DNA of 24,643 bases from Bacteroidales bacterium (GTDB taxonomy: Bacteria > Bacteroidota > Bacteroidia > Bacteroidales > UBA7960): assembly GCA_007128045.1 (NCBI GenBank), contig SKYG01000241.1, forward strand, positions 1 to 24,643. Direction: 5' to 3'. Below, in pieces: positions 7,985 to 14,420 of this stretch; the stretch's first letter is position 1, and the number at the start of each line of letters is the position of its first letter. Both the position numbers and the translations under genes were made by a program. The notes beneath the pieces are model-generated. The model did no database searches. It was not told where the DNA came from and worked only from the letters and a program-made list of their open reading frames with translations.

Positions 7985-8860
7985 CTATTTACGGCCCATT
8001 ACAAAACGATCCTTTCCATGGATGTCTTGCTTTAAGGTAATATCTGTAAATCCAATGTCCCCGATCAGCTTTACTGTTTCAGCACCTAAAGCCTCATTGA
8101 TCTCGAAAAAGATCAATCCGTCTGGTTGTAACCACATAAGTGCTTTGTTTGCGATGGCTCTGAAATACTTTAAGGGATCATCGTCTTCCACAAATAGTGC
8201 CAGTTCCGGCTCGTGGGCAAGGACATTCGGCTTCATCACCATCTTTTCTGAAAACCTCACATACGGAGGATTGCTTATGACACAGTCGAATAATGGGGCT
8301 TCACCTGTGCCTTTCTCCAGAACATTACATAAAAACAGATGGATATCGAGTTTGTTATTGCAGGCGTTTCGTCTGGCAATGTCTAATGCGATTTCAGATA
8401 CATCACAGGCATATACATCTGCATGTCCGAGTTGTTTTGCCAGGGCAATGGCGATACACCCACTTCCGGTGCCTACATCCAGGATTCTTATGCCGCTATC
8501 AACATTACGTTTTTTGTAAACTGAGGCAGCCCATAAAACCAATTCTTCCGTTTCAGGCCGTGGAATCAAAACACCAGGACAAACCTCCAACTCACAATCA
8601 AAGAAAGTAGTTATTCCGGTAACGTATTGCACTGGCATCCCTTGTTTAAGCAAACCCAGAGTATGCTGCAACATGGTTAAGGTCTGCTCAGCCAGGCCCT
8701 CCCCTGCCCTGATTACGCGTTGATCCGAACCAAGGTTCAAACAACGGAAGAAAACTTCCCCGCCAATTGCTGATGCTTCCTGCTTCTCGTAACATTCAGA
8801 AAGTTCACCAACAAACCAACGCCAAGCCCATCCAATGGTTGATTCATGGTTAATCGACAT
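7985..8860 (-). CDS. prmC: Peptide chain release factor N5-glutamine methyltransferase
   Basis: This 291-aa SAM-dependent methyltransferase modifies the Gln of the GGQ motif in release factors RF1/RF2, which is needed for efficient translation termination. An N-terminal helical domain of about 80 residues contacts the release factor, and PVQYVTG (76-82) links to the catalytic domain. IPRPETEELV (99-108) is characteristic of PrmC. The SAM-binding motif I is LDVGTGSG (127-134), and the catalytic NPPY is 197-200 (SNPPYV). All are intact and length is normal for the family. The ATG at 8860 gives a normal N-terminus. It lies 118 bp downstream of the namZ-like gene on the same strand, so it may be read from that transcript. 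The far side is convergent with the threonine aldolase. Confidence 0.95.
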   Translation of the reverse strand: MSINHESTIGWAWRWFVGELSECYEKQEASAIGGEVFFRCLNLGSDQRVIRAGEGLAEQTLTMLQHTLGLLKQGMPVQYVTGITTFFDCELEVCPGVLIPRPETEELVLWAASVYKKRNVDSGIRILDVGTGSGCIAIALAKQLGHADVYACDVSEIALDIARRNACNNKLDIHLFLCNVLEKGTGEAPLFDCVISNPPYVRFSEKMVMKPNVLAHEPELALFVEDDDPLKYFRAIANKALMWLQPDGLIFFEINEALGAETVKLIGDIGFTDITLKQDIHGKDRFVMGRK

Positions 8861-8978
8861 ATCCTTTTACACTATATTTCTTCTCAATAGCAATGGCACT
8901 GCATGTTATCCAAAAATTAACGAATAACAACCATTCGCCTGCAAACTTTCAGGCAACATAAAAAGAGCACCAGTACCT

Positions 8979-10193
8979 TTAGTCATCATCCGGGTACAAC
9001 AGGTATTGTGAACGAATGCTTTTATATGACTCAATCCCCGGTTTCCAGCTTTCTCTGATCAGCTCTGCAGACTTTCCATCTTTAAGTTGTTGTCTTAACT
9101 GACTGGTTCCGGCCAGTCGTTCGAAGAAGCTATTGAAAAATGAGTCCTTGTCTGCATACATTTTATACGCTTCTATGAGATAATCCAACTGTATCTCACC
9201 CATGCATTCCAATACCTCAAGAGGAATGGTACTAAGGTCTCTTCCATAACACCTATTGCCAAGCTGGGGAGGGTTAGGAGCTGCTTTTACGCTTAGAGGT
9301 GTAAACACATAGTCAAATCCTTTGTCCTTAAATGCTGGATGGCCATACACCTGAAAAGGCTTATCGGTTCCTCGTCCAAGGCTGATCTGTGTACCTTCAA
9401 AAAAGCATAGAGAAGGATACAGATAAATGGCATGCATATTGGGCAGATTGGGAGAAGGCTGCAAAGGAAGTGAGTACCTGATTCCAGAATGGTAGTTCTC
9501 AACGGGAATGACTGTAACATTACATGTAAGACCATCACCTAGCCACCCTTCGCCATTTACCATAAGGGCATATTCGCCGATGGTCATACCATGAACTACA
9601 GGCACTGGATGAAGGCCTACAAAAGAGGAATACGCAGGCTCCAGTACCGGTCCGTCTATATAATGCCTTAATGGGTTGGGGCGGTCAAGAATGATAACAG
9701 GAATTTTTTGGCGCGCGGCTTCCTCCATGATATAAGTCATCGTAGAAATATAGGTATAAAACCTGACGCCTACATCCTGAATATCAAAAACAATGACATC
9801 AATGTCATGTAAATGGGATGGGGCTGGCCTGCGGTTACTGCCGTATAGGCTAACGATCGGCAATCCTGTTTGTTTATCAACAGTGCTATCGACCCATTCA
9901 CCCGCTGCAGCATCACCTCTAAACCCATGTTCCGGGCTGAATACTTTTACCAGATCAAAGCCTGCCCTAAGAAGTGTATCCACAAGATGTGTTGCCCCAA
10001 GCATTGATGTATGATTGCCAGCTACAGCAATTCGACGATGCTCCAGGAGCGGGAAATAGTCTTCAGTACGTTCTGCCCCGGTCTTTATCGTTTCTCTCGC
10101 TTCCTTTGTTTTCTGTGTATTGGCAGAACATGAATCATTCTGAAACGCCACCAGGCAAAGCAAAACAACCAACCAAACCAATCGACTTTTCAT
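8979..10193 (-). CDS. namZ: Exo-beta-N-acetylmuramidase NamZ-like protein (DUF1343, GH171)
   Basis: This 404-aa exported protein belongs to the DUF1343 family, whose characterised members (Bacillus NamZ/YbbC and a Tannerella homologue) release N-acetylmuramic acid from non-reducing ends of peptidoglycan fragments. The N-terminus is a signal sequence with a Cys at 22 (QNDSC). That is a poor lipobox, so lipidation is possible but uncertain. Family landmarks are VAGNHTS (~58), VFSPEHGFRGD (about 84-94), VIVFDIQDVGVRFYTY (~134-149), ILDRPNPL, PVVHGMTIGEYA and PSPNLPN. The acidic and His residues of the SPEHG and FDIQD segments line the presumed active site. It probably acts in the periplasm in cell-wall recycling. 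It sits between lipA and prmC on the same strand, with 135 bp of structured sequence separating it from lipA. Confidence 0.88.
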   Translation of the reverse strand: MKSRLVWLVVLLCLVAFQNDSCSANTQKTKEARETIKTGAERTEDYFPLLEHRRIAVAGNHTSMLGATHLVDTLLRAGFDLVKVFSPEHGFRGDAAAGEWVDSTVDKQTGLPIVSLYGSNRRPAPSHLHDIDVIVFDIQDVGVRFYTYISTMTYIMEEAARQKIPVIILDRPNPLRHYIDGPVLEPAYSSFVGLHPVPVVHGMTIGEYALMVNGEGWLGDGLTCNVTVIPVENYHSGIRYSLPLQPSPNLPNMHAIYLYPSLCFFEGTQISLGRGTDKPFQVYGHPAFKDKGFDYVFTPLSVKAAPNPPQLGNRCYGRDLSTIPLEVLECMGEIQLDYLIEAYKMYADKDSFFNSFFERLAGTSQLRQQLKDGKSAELIRESWKPGIESYKSIRSQYLLYPDDD

Positions 10194-10196
10194 ATT

Positions 10197-10211
10197 AATT
10201 CGCCCCGAATT
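10197..10211. repeat. Small palindrome (AATTCG-CCC-CGAATT) upstream of the namZ-like gene
   Basis: A perfect 6-bp inverted repeat with a 3-base centre ends four bases from the namZ-like ATG (start codon 10191-10193 on the minus strand). It could be an operator, or a hairpin near the ribosome entry site. It overlaps a plus-strand TATATTTG (10211-10218) that resembles a Bacteroidetes -7 element. Confidence 0.45.
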
Positions 10212-10253
10212 ATATTTGCACTTCTTTTTTGCTCATGATTGAGACGTGATGAA

Positions 10254-10290
10254 TCGCCGTTTTCAGAAACGGGCGAAATATTTTTCGCCC
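10254..10290. other. Two overlapping, mutually exclusive hairpins between lipA and namZ
   Basis: Hairpin A has CCGTTT (10257-10262) and AAACGG (10267-10272) around TCAG, extendable to TCGCC/GGCGA with one bulged base (10254-10276). Hairpin B is a perfect 8-bp stem, GGGCGAAA (10271-10278)/TTTCGCCC (10283-10290), around TATT. They share bases 10271-10276, so only one full stem can form. On the minus strand this lies in the lipA 3' region or the namZ leader. On the plus strand B is followed by CTACTTTTTG, a weak terminator-like tail. Confidence 0.55.
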
Positions 10291-10293
10291 CTA

Positions 10294-10338
10294 CTTTTTG
10301 ACCTTTCGACTTTTTGACCTTCAGACCTTTAGACTTTT
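10294..10338 (+). repeat. CTTTYGAC-type degenerate tandem repeat overlapping the lipA 3' end
   Basis: About five units of 8-9 bp (CTTTTTGAC, CTTTCGAC, TTTTTGAC, CTTCAGAC, CTTTAGAC) run directly into the lipA stop codon (10329-10331 on the plus strand). The same word family occurs at 13094-13130, at 11381-11392 in reverse sense, and at the end of the window. Confidence 0.6.
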
Positions 10339-11198
10339 CTTATCGTCCTTTCCGCATGATACGATGATCTTACGAGTGGAGCACTTTCCACGAACTGAAA
10401 ACCTTTGTCTCTGGCTATGATCCCATAGCGATCAAAGTCATCCGGGTGCACATAATTTTTCACAGGCAGATGGTTTCTGGTAGGCTGAAGGTACTGCCCT
10501 ATGGTTAACACTTTACAATTTACGCCAATGAGATCATCCATGGTCTCGTAAATTTCGTTTTCAGTTTCTCCAAGGCCCAGCATAATCCCTGATTTTGTGG
10601 TAATATTTGACGAAATTGCCATGTAAGCAAGAACATCAAGGCTGGTATCATAGTCGGCAAACACCCTTACCTCTCGGGTTAATCGCCTGACGGTCTCCAG
10701 GTTATGACCGACAACATCGGGTTTCTCATCTATGACGGTTTGAATATCTGCCACATTGCCTTTAAAGTCTGGTATGAGTATTTCAATGGTGGTTTCAGGA
10801 GCTATGGTTCTGACGTTTCGGATCGTTTCAGCCCAGACGGAAGCACCTCCATCAGTAAGATCGTCACGATCTACACTTGTAATCACACAATGTTTTACCC
10901 CCATGCTTTTAACGGCTTCAGCCACTCGCAGTGGTTCATTAGGGTCAGGTGGTAGTGGGCGACCAGTCTTTACATTACAGAACCGGCAATTTCGCGTACA
11001 AATGTCGCCCAGGATCATAAAGGTGGCCGTACCGGCCGACCAACATTCAGCCTTATTGGGGCAGGCACCGCTTTCACATATTGTATGAAGGTAAGAGGCC
11101 TCCAGCACACCCTTCACATGTCCGTAGTCCTGTGCTTTGGTAAGTTTTACACGAAGCCATTCTGGCTTACGAAGGTATTGATCGGCAGATACTTTCAA
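10329..11198 (-). CDS. lipA: Lipoyl synthase
   Basis: This 289-aa radical-SAM enzyme inserts two sulfur atoms into protein-bound octanoyl groups to make the lipoyl cofactor used by GcvH and the 2-oxoacid dehydrogenases. The auxiliary [4Fe-4S] cluster motif is C41, C46, C52 (CESGACPNKAEC), and the C-terminal RSSYHAE carries the Ser ligand. The radical-SAM cluster is C67-x3-C71-x2-C74 (CTRNCRFC). TSVDRDDLTDGG and VGHNLETV are standard lipoyl synthase segments, and length is normal. The start is TTG at 11198: an in-frame TGA lies five codons upstream and the next ATG is at residue 61, beyond the auxiliary cluster, so TTG is the only sensible start. The gene follows a tiny lipoprotein gene by 12 bp. 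GcvT, whose pathway needs lipoylated GcvH, is encoded nearby. Confidence 0.96.
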   Translation of the reverse strand: MKVSADQYLRKPEWLRVKLTKAQDYGHVKGVLEASYLHTICESGACPNKAECWSAGTATFMILGDICTRNCRFCNVKTGRPLPPDPNEPLRVAEAVKSMGVKHCVITSVDRDDLTDGGASVWAETIRNVRTIAPETTIEILIPDFKGNVADIQTVIDEKPDVVGHNLETVRRLTREVRVFADYDTSLDVLAYMAISSNITTKSGIMLGLGETENEIYETMDDLIGVNCKVLTIGQYLQPTRNHLPVKNYVHPDDFDRYGIIARDKGFQFVESAPLVRSSYHAERTIRKV

Positions 11199-11210
11199 TT
11201 TTACTACCCG

Positions 11211-11345
11211 TCAGGAGTTTGATTCGGCTGTCACCTCGGCTGCTGGTTCACCCAGGGAGTAGGCCGGACATAAAGGTTTGGTATTACAGGATGCAAGTGC
11301 CAGTAGAACCAATCCACAAATAAAGCAAGCAATCTTATTTTTCAT
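11211..11345 (-). CDS. Small putative lipoprotein (44 aa) directly upstream of lipA
   Basis: An ATG at 11345 opens a 44-codon frame ending in TGA at 11211-11213. The product has a basic start (MKNK), a hydrophobic core and a good lipobox, LALASC, with the lipidated Cys at position 20. The mature part is only about 25 residues (CNTKPLCPAYSLGEPA...), ending in an acidic, Ser-rich tail. It would be anchored to a membrane after type II signal peptidase cleavage. The gene ends 12 bp before the lipA start, suggesting one transcript. I do not recognise a function. The clear lipobox and tight spacing make it more likely a real gene than a chance frame. Confidence 0.7.
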   Translation of the reverse strand: MKNKIACFICGLVLLALASCNTKPLCPAYSLGEPAAEVTAESNS

Positions 11346-11574
11346 ATATTTAAAATTGTCTGATTGTCTGAATGTCTGAATGTCGAAAAGTCAAAAAAAA
11401 GGGGAAATCTTTTAATCATGCTCTTGTGTGTCAATGTGTTTGTCATGGTTCTTATGATGCCTCAACAAAAGTAAAGGAATAATTCTATTCAACAAAAAAA
11501 AAGAGGTTGCATTATTACAGGTAATGAATTGTACACAGAATAAAGTCAACCTCTTTTTGACGCAAGAAAATCTT
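11346..11574. other. 229-bp non-coding stretch with octamer repeats and a long inverted repeat
   Basis: From left to right this holds three near-identical octamers TTGTCTGA/ATGTCTGA (11356-11379), a GTCGAAAAGTC tail (11382-11392), then A-rich sequence, then the 12-bp inverted repeat listed separately. A minus-strand frame of 64 codons crosses it but has no protein-like features. No promoter matching TAnnTTTG was found on the minus strand before the small lipoprotein. Confidence 0.5.
11498..11558 (-). terminator. Likely intrinsic terminator with a long loop, downstream of the 71-aa gene
   Basis: AAAAAGAGGTTG (11498-11509) and CAACCTCTTTTT (11547-11558) form a perfect 12-bp stem around a 37-base loop, which itself can form a small CATTA/TAATG stem (11510-11526). 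On the minus strand the stem is followed by a run of T (complement of A at 11494-11502), as expected for termination after the 71-aa gene. The long loop is atypical. Confidence 0.5.
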
Positions 11575-11790
11575 TCAGTTTCCGACCAGAAAGATGGAAT
11601 CACCATCTTTACTTTTCAGTACCTGAATTGATCTGGCATAATTCATGATGTTATTAATCACATGCTTACCGGGCAATGAGGCATAATCATTAGAACTTTT
11701 CGAACCGGTAATTGACTTAAAATACAACATCATTTCACTCTCAATAGTAGCGGATTGTTTCATAGGCATATGTAAATTTAATTTGGACAT
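11575..11790 (-). CDS. Small protein of unknown function (71 aa)
   Basis: The frame runs from ATG 11790 to the stop at 11575, with two further in-frame ATGs at 11769 and 11763 (Met8, Met10); any of the three may be the true start. The product is soluble and mixed in composition. A central segment LPGKHVINNIMNYARSIQVL (about 39-58) looks like an amphipathic helix typical of small conserved Bacteroidetes proteins, ending with KSKDGDSIFLVGN. No signal peptide, membrane segment or metal motif is visible. It is divergent from sucC (95 bp between the start codons) and is followed by a terminator-like stem, so it may be its own transcript. Function is unknown. Confidence 0.55.
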   Translation of the reverse strand: MSKLNLHMPMKQSATIESEMMLYFKSITGSKSSNDYASLPGKHVINNIMNYARSIQVLKSKDGDSIFLVGN

Positions 11791-11826
11791 TTCAAGAGTA
11801 GAACGACAGCTTTGATCAAAATATTT

Positions 11827-11854
11827 TTTGCCGCATATAAATTTTGTATTTTTG
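11827..11854 (+). promoter_or_regulatory. Candidate Bacteroidetes-type promoter for sucC
   Basis: TATTTTTG at 11847-11854 matches the TAnnTTTG -7 element, 31 bases before the sucC ATG. A TTTG at 11827-11830 could be the -33 element, but the 16-base gap is shorter than the usual 19-21, so the upstream box is uncertain. Confidence 0.45.
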
Positions 11855-11885
11855 GGTAATAATTATTTAAACCAAACACAATTTT

Positions 11886-13079
11886 ATGAATTTGCATGAA
11901 TATCAGGGAAAGGAATTGTTAAGAAGATGCCAGGTAGCCGTTGCTGAAGGAACCCTCGTTGAAAACGCCTCAGAGGCCATTGCCGCAGCCAAAGAAATTG
12001 AACAACGCAGTGGTCAGGGTGTCTGGGCTGTAAAGGCACAGATACATGCTGGCGGACGAGGTAAGGGTGGTGGCGTAAAGATCGCCAAAACCATTCAGGA
12101 GGTAGAACAATTTGCCAACAACATCATTGGCATGCAACTCGTTACGCCGCAAACTGGGCCACAGGGGAAAAAAGTTAGAAAAGTACTGATAGAGCAAGGC
12201 ATCTATTATCCCGGTGAATCTGAGCCGGAAGAATACTACCTTAGCATATTGCTGAACAGGCAATCAGGAAGAAACATGATCATGTATTCACCTCGTGGTG
12301 GTATGAACATTGAAGAAGTGGCTGAAGAAACACCCGAGCTGATATTTGCTGAAGAGATAGACCCAAAGGTCGGACTTCAGGCCTTTCAATGCCGGCGGGT
12401 TGCTTTCAACCTTGGCCTTTCAGGCGATGCGTTTAAACATATGGTCAGGTGCGTGGCAAAATTATATGATGCCTATATCATGCATGATGCTACTATGCTG
12501 GAAATAAATCCCTTATTTAAAACATCAGACAATAAAATACTGGTAGTCGACACCAAAATGACCATTGATGATAATGCGTTGTTCCGTCATCCGGATATTC
12601 TTGGCATGCGCGACATCCTTGAAGAAGACCCGATGGACGTTGAAGCAGGCAGGCATGGGCTGAACTTCGTGAAGCTTGATGGGAATGTCGGATGTATGGT
12701 TAATGGAGCCGGTTTAGCCATGGCCACCATGGATATCATCAAACTTAGCGGCGGAGAACCTGCAAACTTTCTTGATGTGGGAGGCTCTGCCAACGCAAAA
12801 AGAGTTGAAGAAGCCTTCCGAATCATTCTGAAAGACCCCAATGTAAAAGCCATATTGATTAACATATTTGGAGGTATTGTAAGGTGTGACAGGGTTGCCA
12901 ATGGCATTGTGGATGCTTATAAAAACATTGGCGACATACACATACCCATCATTGTACGCCTGCAAGGTACCAATGCAGAAGAAGCAAAAGCAATTATTGA
13001 CCAATCCGGGCTGAAGGTACAATCCGCGATTTTACTTAAAGACGCAGCGGCATTGGTTGCCGCGGTTCTGGCACGATGA
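11886..13079 (+). CDS. sucC: Succinyl-CoA synthetase (ADP/GDP-forming), beta subunit
   Basis: This 397-aa ATP-grasp protein forms, with the alpha subunit SucD, the enzyme that interconverts succinyl-CoA and succinate with substrate-level phosphorylation. It starts with the family's MNLHEYQGKELL. The nucleotide-binding lysine and glycine loop is visible in AQIHAGGRGKGGGVKIAK (about 51-68), and metal-binding residues in LEINPLF and VVDTKM. The carboxy-terminal CoA-ligase domain has LDVGGSAN, NIFGGIVRCDRVANG and RLQGTN. Length and motifs are complete. No sucD is present on either side: the next gene, 64 bp on, is gcvT. SucD must therefore be encoded elsewhere. A candidate promoter lies 31 bp upstream. 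Confidence 0.96.
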   Translation: MNLHEYQGKELLRRCQVAVAEGTLVENASEAIAAAKEIEQRSGQGVWAVKAQIHAGGRGKGGGVKIAKTIQEVEQFANNIIGMQLVTPQTGPQGKKVRKVLIEQGIYYPGESEPEEYYLSILLNRQSGRNMIMYSPRGGMNIEEVAEETPELIFAEEIDPKVGLQAFQCRRVAFNLGLSGDAFKHMVRCVAKLYDAYIMHDATMLEINPLFKTSDNKILVVDTKMTIDDNALFRHPDILGMRDILEEDPMDVEAGRHGLNFVKLDGNVGCMVNGAGLAMATMDIIKLSGGEPANFLDVGGSANAKRVEEAFRIILKDPNVKAILINIFGGIVRCDRVANGIVDAYKNIGDIHIPIIVRLQGTNAEEAKAIIDQSGLKVQSAILLKDAAALVAAVLAR

Positions 13080-13093
13080 TGGGCAACAAGCAC

Positions 13094-13130
13094 CTTTCTG
13101 ACTTTCGACTTTCGACTTTTGACTTTTGAC
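13094..13130 (+). repeat. CTTTYGA heptamer array between sucC and gcvT
   Basis: One octamer (CTTTCTGA, 13094-13101) is followed by four heptamers: CTTTCGA twice (13102-13115) and CTTTTGA twice (13116-13129). The array nearly fills the 64-bp intergenic gap. It belongs to the same word family as the repeat at the end of lipA. Confidence 0.75.
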
Positions 13131-13143
13131 AAATTATAAACAG

Positions 13144-14235
13144 ATGAAAACCACTATATTCAAATCAATGCATGAAGAAATGGGCGCCCGCATGGTGCCT
13201 TTCGCCGGTTTTTACATGCCAATTCAATTCGAAGGTATTAATGCGGAGCATGAGACCGTCAGAAAAAGTTTGGGAGTATTCGATGTATCCCATATGGGTG
13301 AAATTTGGGTACGGGGGCCCAAGGCCCTGGAATTGATACAGAGAGTAAGCTCCAATGATGCATCTGTGCTAACTGATGGCAAGGTACAATATGCCTGTTT
13401 CCCAAATGATACCGGTGGCATTGTTGATGATTTCCTGGTGTATCGATTTGGTGAAGAAAGTTTTCTGCTCGTAGTCAATGCGGCCAATATAGAAAAAGAC
13501 TGGGAATGGATCAACCTGCAAAACGAAGGAATCAATGCCTCATTAATGAATGCTTCAGATCAAATATCCCAACTGGCTGTTCAAGGGCCACTTGCCCTGA
13601 AAGCTATGCAAAAACTAACCAAAGAGGCTATTGTGGAGATGCCCTATTATACCTTTAAGAAACTCTCTTTTGCTGGCGCAGAAGATGTAATTCTCTCCAC
13701 CACAGGCTATACTGGTTCAGGAGGATGTGAGATTTATTTCAATAATAATGATGGTATTACGATATATCAGGCTGTTCTGGATGCTGGTGCAGAATTTGGC
13801 ATAAAGCCTATTGGATTGGCTGCCAGAGACACTTTGAGGCTGGAAATGGGGTTTTGTCTCTATGGAAATGATATTAATGATCAAACATCTCCAATTGAAG
13901 CTGGCTTAGGATGGATAACCAAATTCTCTGAAGGAAAAGATTTTATAAACAGAGACGAACTATACAGACAAAAGAATGAAGGGGTAACACAAAAACTGGT
14001 AGGATTCGAGATGCTCGACAGGGGTATTCCAAGGCAACATTACAGCATACTCGACCATGATGGTCAACATATTGGCGAAGTTACTTCGGGTACCATGTCG
14101 CCATCCTTAAAGAAACCCATTGGGATGGGATATGTCAAAACCCCGTTCGCTAAAGCCGGAAGTACCATTTATATTGAAGTCCGTGGAAAAGCATTAAAGG
14201 CGGAAATAGTTAAATTACCTTTTTACAAGCCTTAA
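13144..14235 (+). CDS. gcvT: Glycine cleavage system T protein (aminomethyltransferase)
   Basis: This 363-aa protein transfers the aminomethyl carbon from lipoylated GcvH to tetrahydrofolate, releasing ammonia and forming methylene-THF. The ATG at 13144 gives MKTTIFKSMHEEMGARMVPFAG, the expected family start; an upstream TTG at 13126 would only add repeat-derived residues. Folate-domain landmarks are FDVSHMGE (~40-47), VQGP, and GYTGSGGCEIY, where the more usual acidic residue after GYTG is Ser. Others are GLAARDTLRLEMGF-LYGND and GLGWITKF. The C-terminal domain has GEVTSGTMSPSLKKPIGMGYV. It is complete. The genes for GcvH and GcvP are not in the window. lipA, which makes the cofactor of GcvH, lies about 2 kb upstream on the other strand. 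Confidence 0.95.
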   Translation: MKTTIFKSMHEEMGARMVPFAGFYMPIQFEGINAEHETVRKSLGVFDVSHMGEIWVRGPKALELIQRVSSNDASVLTDGKVQYACFPNDTGGIVDDFLVYRFGEESFLLVVNAANIEKDWEWINLQNEGINASLMNASDQISQLAVQGPLALKAMQKLTKEAIVEMPYYTFKKLSFAGAEDVILSTTGYTGSGGCEIYFNNNDGITIYQAVLDAGAEFGIKPIGLAARDTLRLEMGFCLYGNDINDQTSPIEAGLGWITKFSEGKDFINRDELYRQKNEGVTQKLVGFEMLDRGIPRQHYSILDHDGQHIGEVTSGTMSPSLKKPIGMGYVKTPFAKAGSTIYIEVRGKALKAEIVKLPFYKP

Positions 14236-14321
14236 AAGCCAAACATTGAGCTCACTCTTAAAAGTCTGTTTTTTGTGTCCCGCAGATTTCGCAGATAAAC
14301 TCAGATATTAACCATTTGATT

Positions 14322-14380
14322 ATCAGCGAAAATAAATCAGCGAAAATCAGCGAAAATCAGCGTAATCAGCGTAATCAGCG
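14322..14380 (+). repeat. ATCAGCG tandem array
   Basis: Six copies of ATCAGCG separated by 2-7 A/T-rich bases (periods of 14, 10, 10, 9 and 9 bases) lie between gcvT and the phospholipase-like gene. A related CGCAGATTTCGCAGAT stretch (14281-14296) precedes it. The array is open in the frame of the downstream gene and would encode SEN/QRN repeats if a TTG at 14316 were used, but the natural start lies after it. Confidence 0.8.
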
Positions 14381-14420
14381 GGAGATACTTTTCAAAGTGG
14401 ATTCAACCTTGATTCATAAT

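Noticed and set aside
7851..8519. A 222-codon plus-strand open frame antisense to prmC
   Set aside because: It begins inside the hairpin repeat and its product is Ser/Pro/Phe-rich without family features. The opposite strand encodes a complete PrmC with all motifs, so this is a shadow frame.
8937..8954. GCCTG/CAGGC hairpin between namZ and prmC as a terminator
   Set aside because: The stem is only 5 bp with an 8-base loop and no T-tract on the minus strand, so it could easily occur by chance.
10206..10216. Minus-strand TATAAT as a sigma-70 -10 box for namZ
   Set aside because: This organism's promoters are expected to use TAnnTTTG. The hexamer arises in an AT-rich palindrome and lies only about 16 bases before the start codon, leaving almost no leader.
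11412..11606. Minus-strand 64-codon frame across the inverted repeat
   Set aside because: It runs through the terminator-like stem, overlaps the 3' end of the 71-aa gene, and has biased composition from simple A/T-rich sequence.
14316..14420. N-terminal extension of the phospholipase-like gene from TTG 14316
   Set aside because: The extension would consist of residues translated from the ATCAGCG repeat and would hide the signal peptide. ATG 14421 gives a proper exported-protein start.
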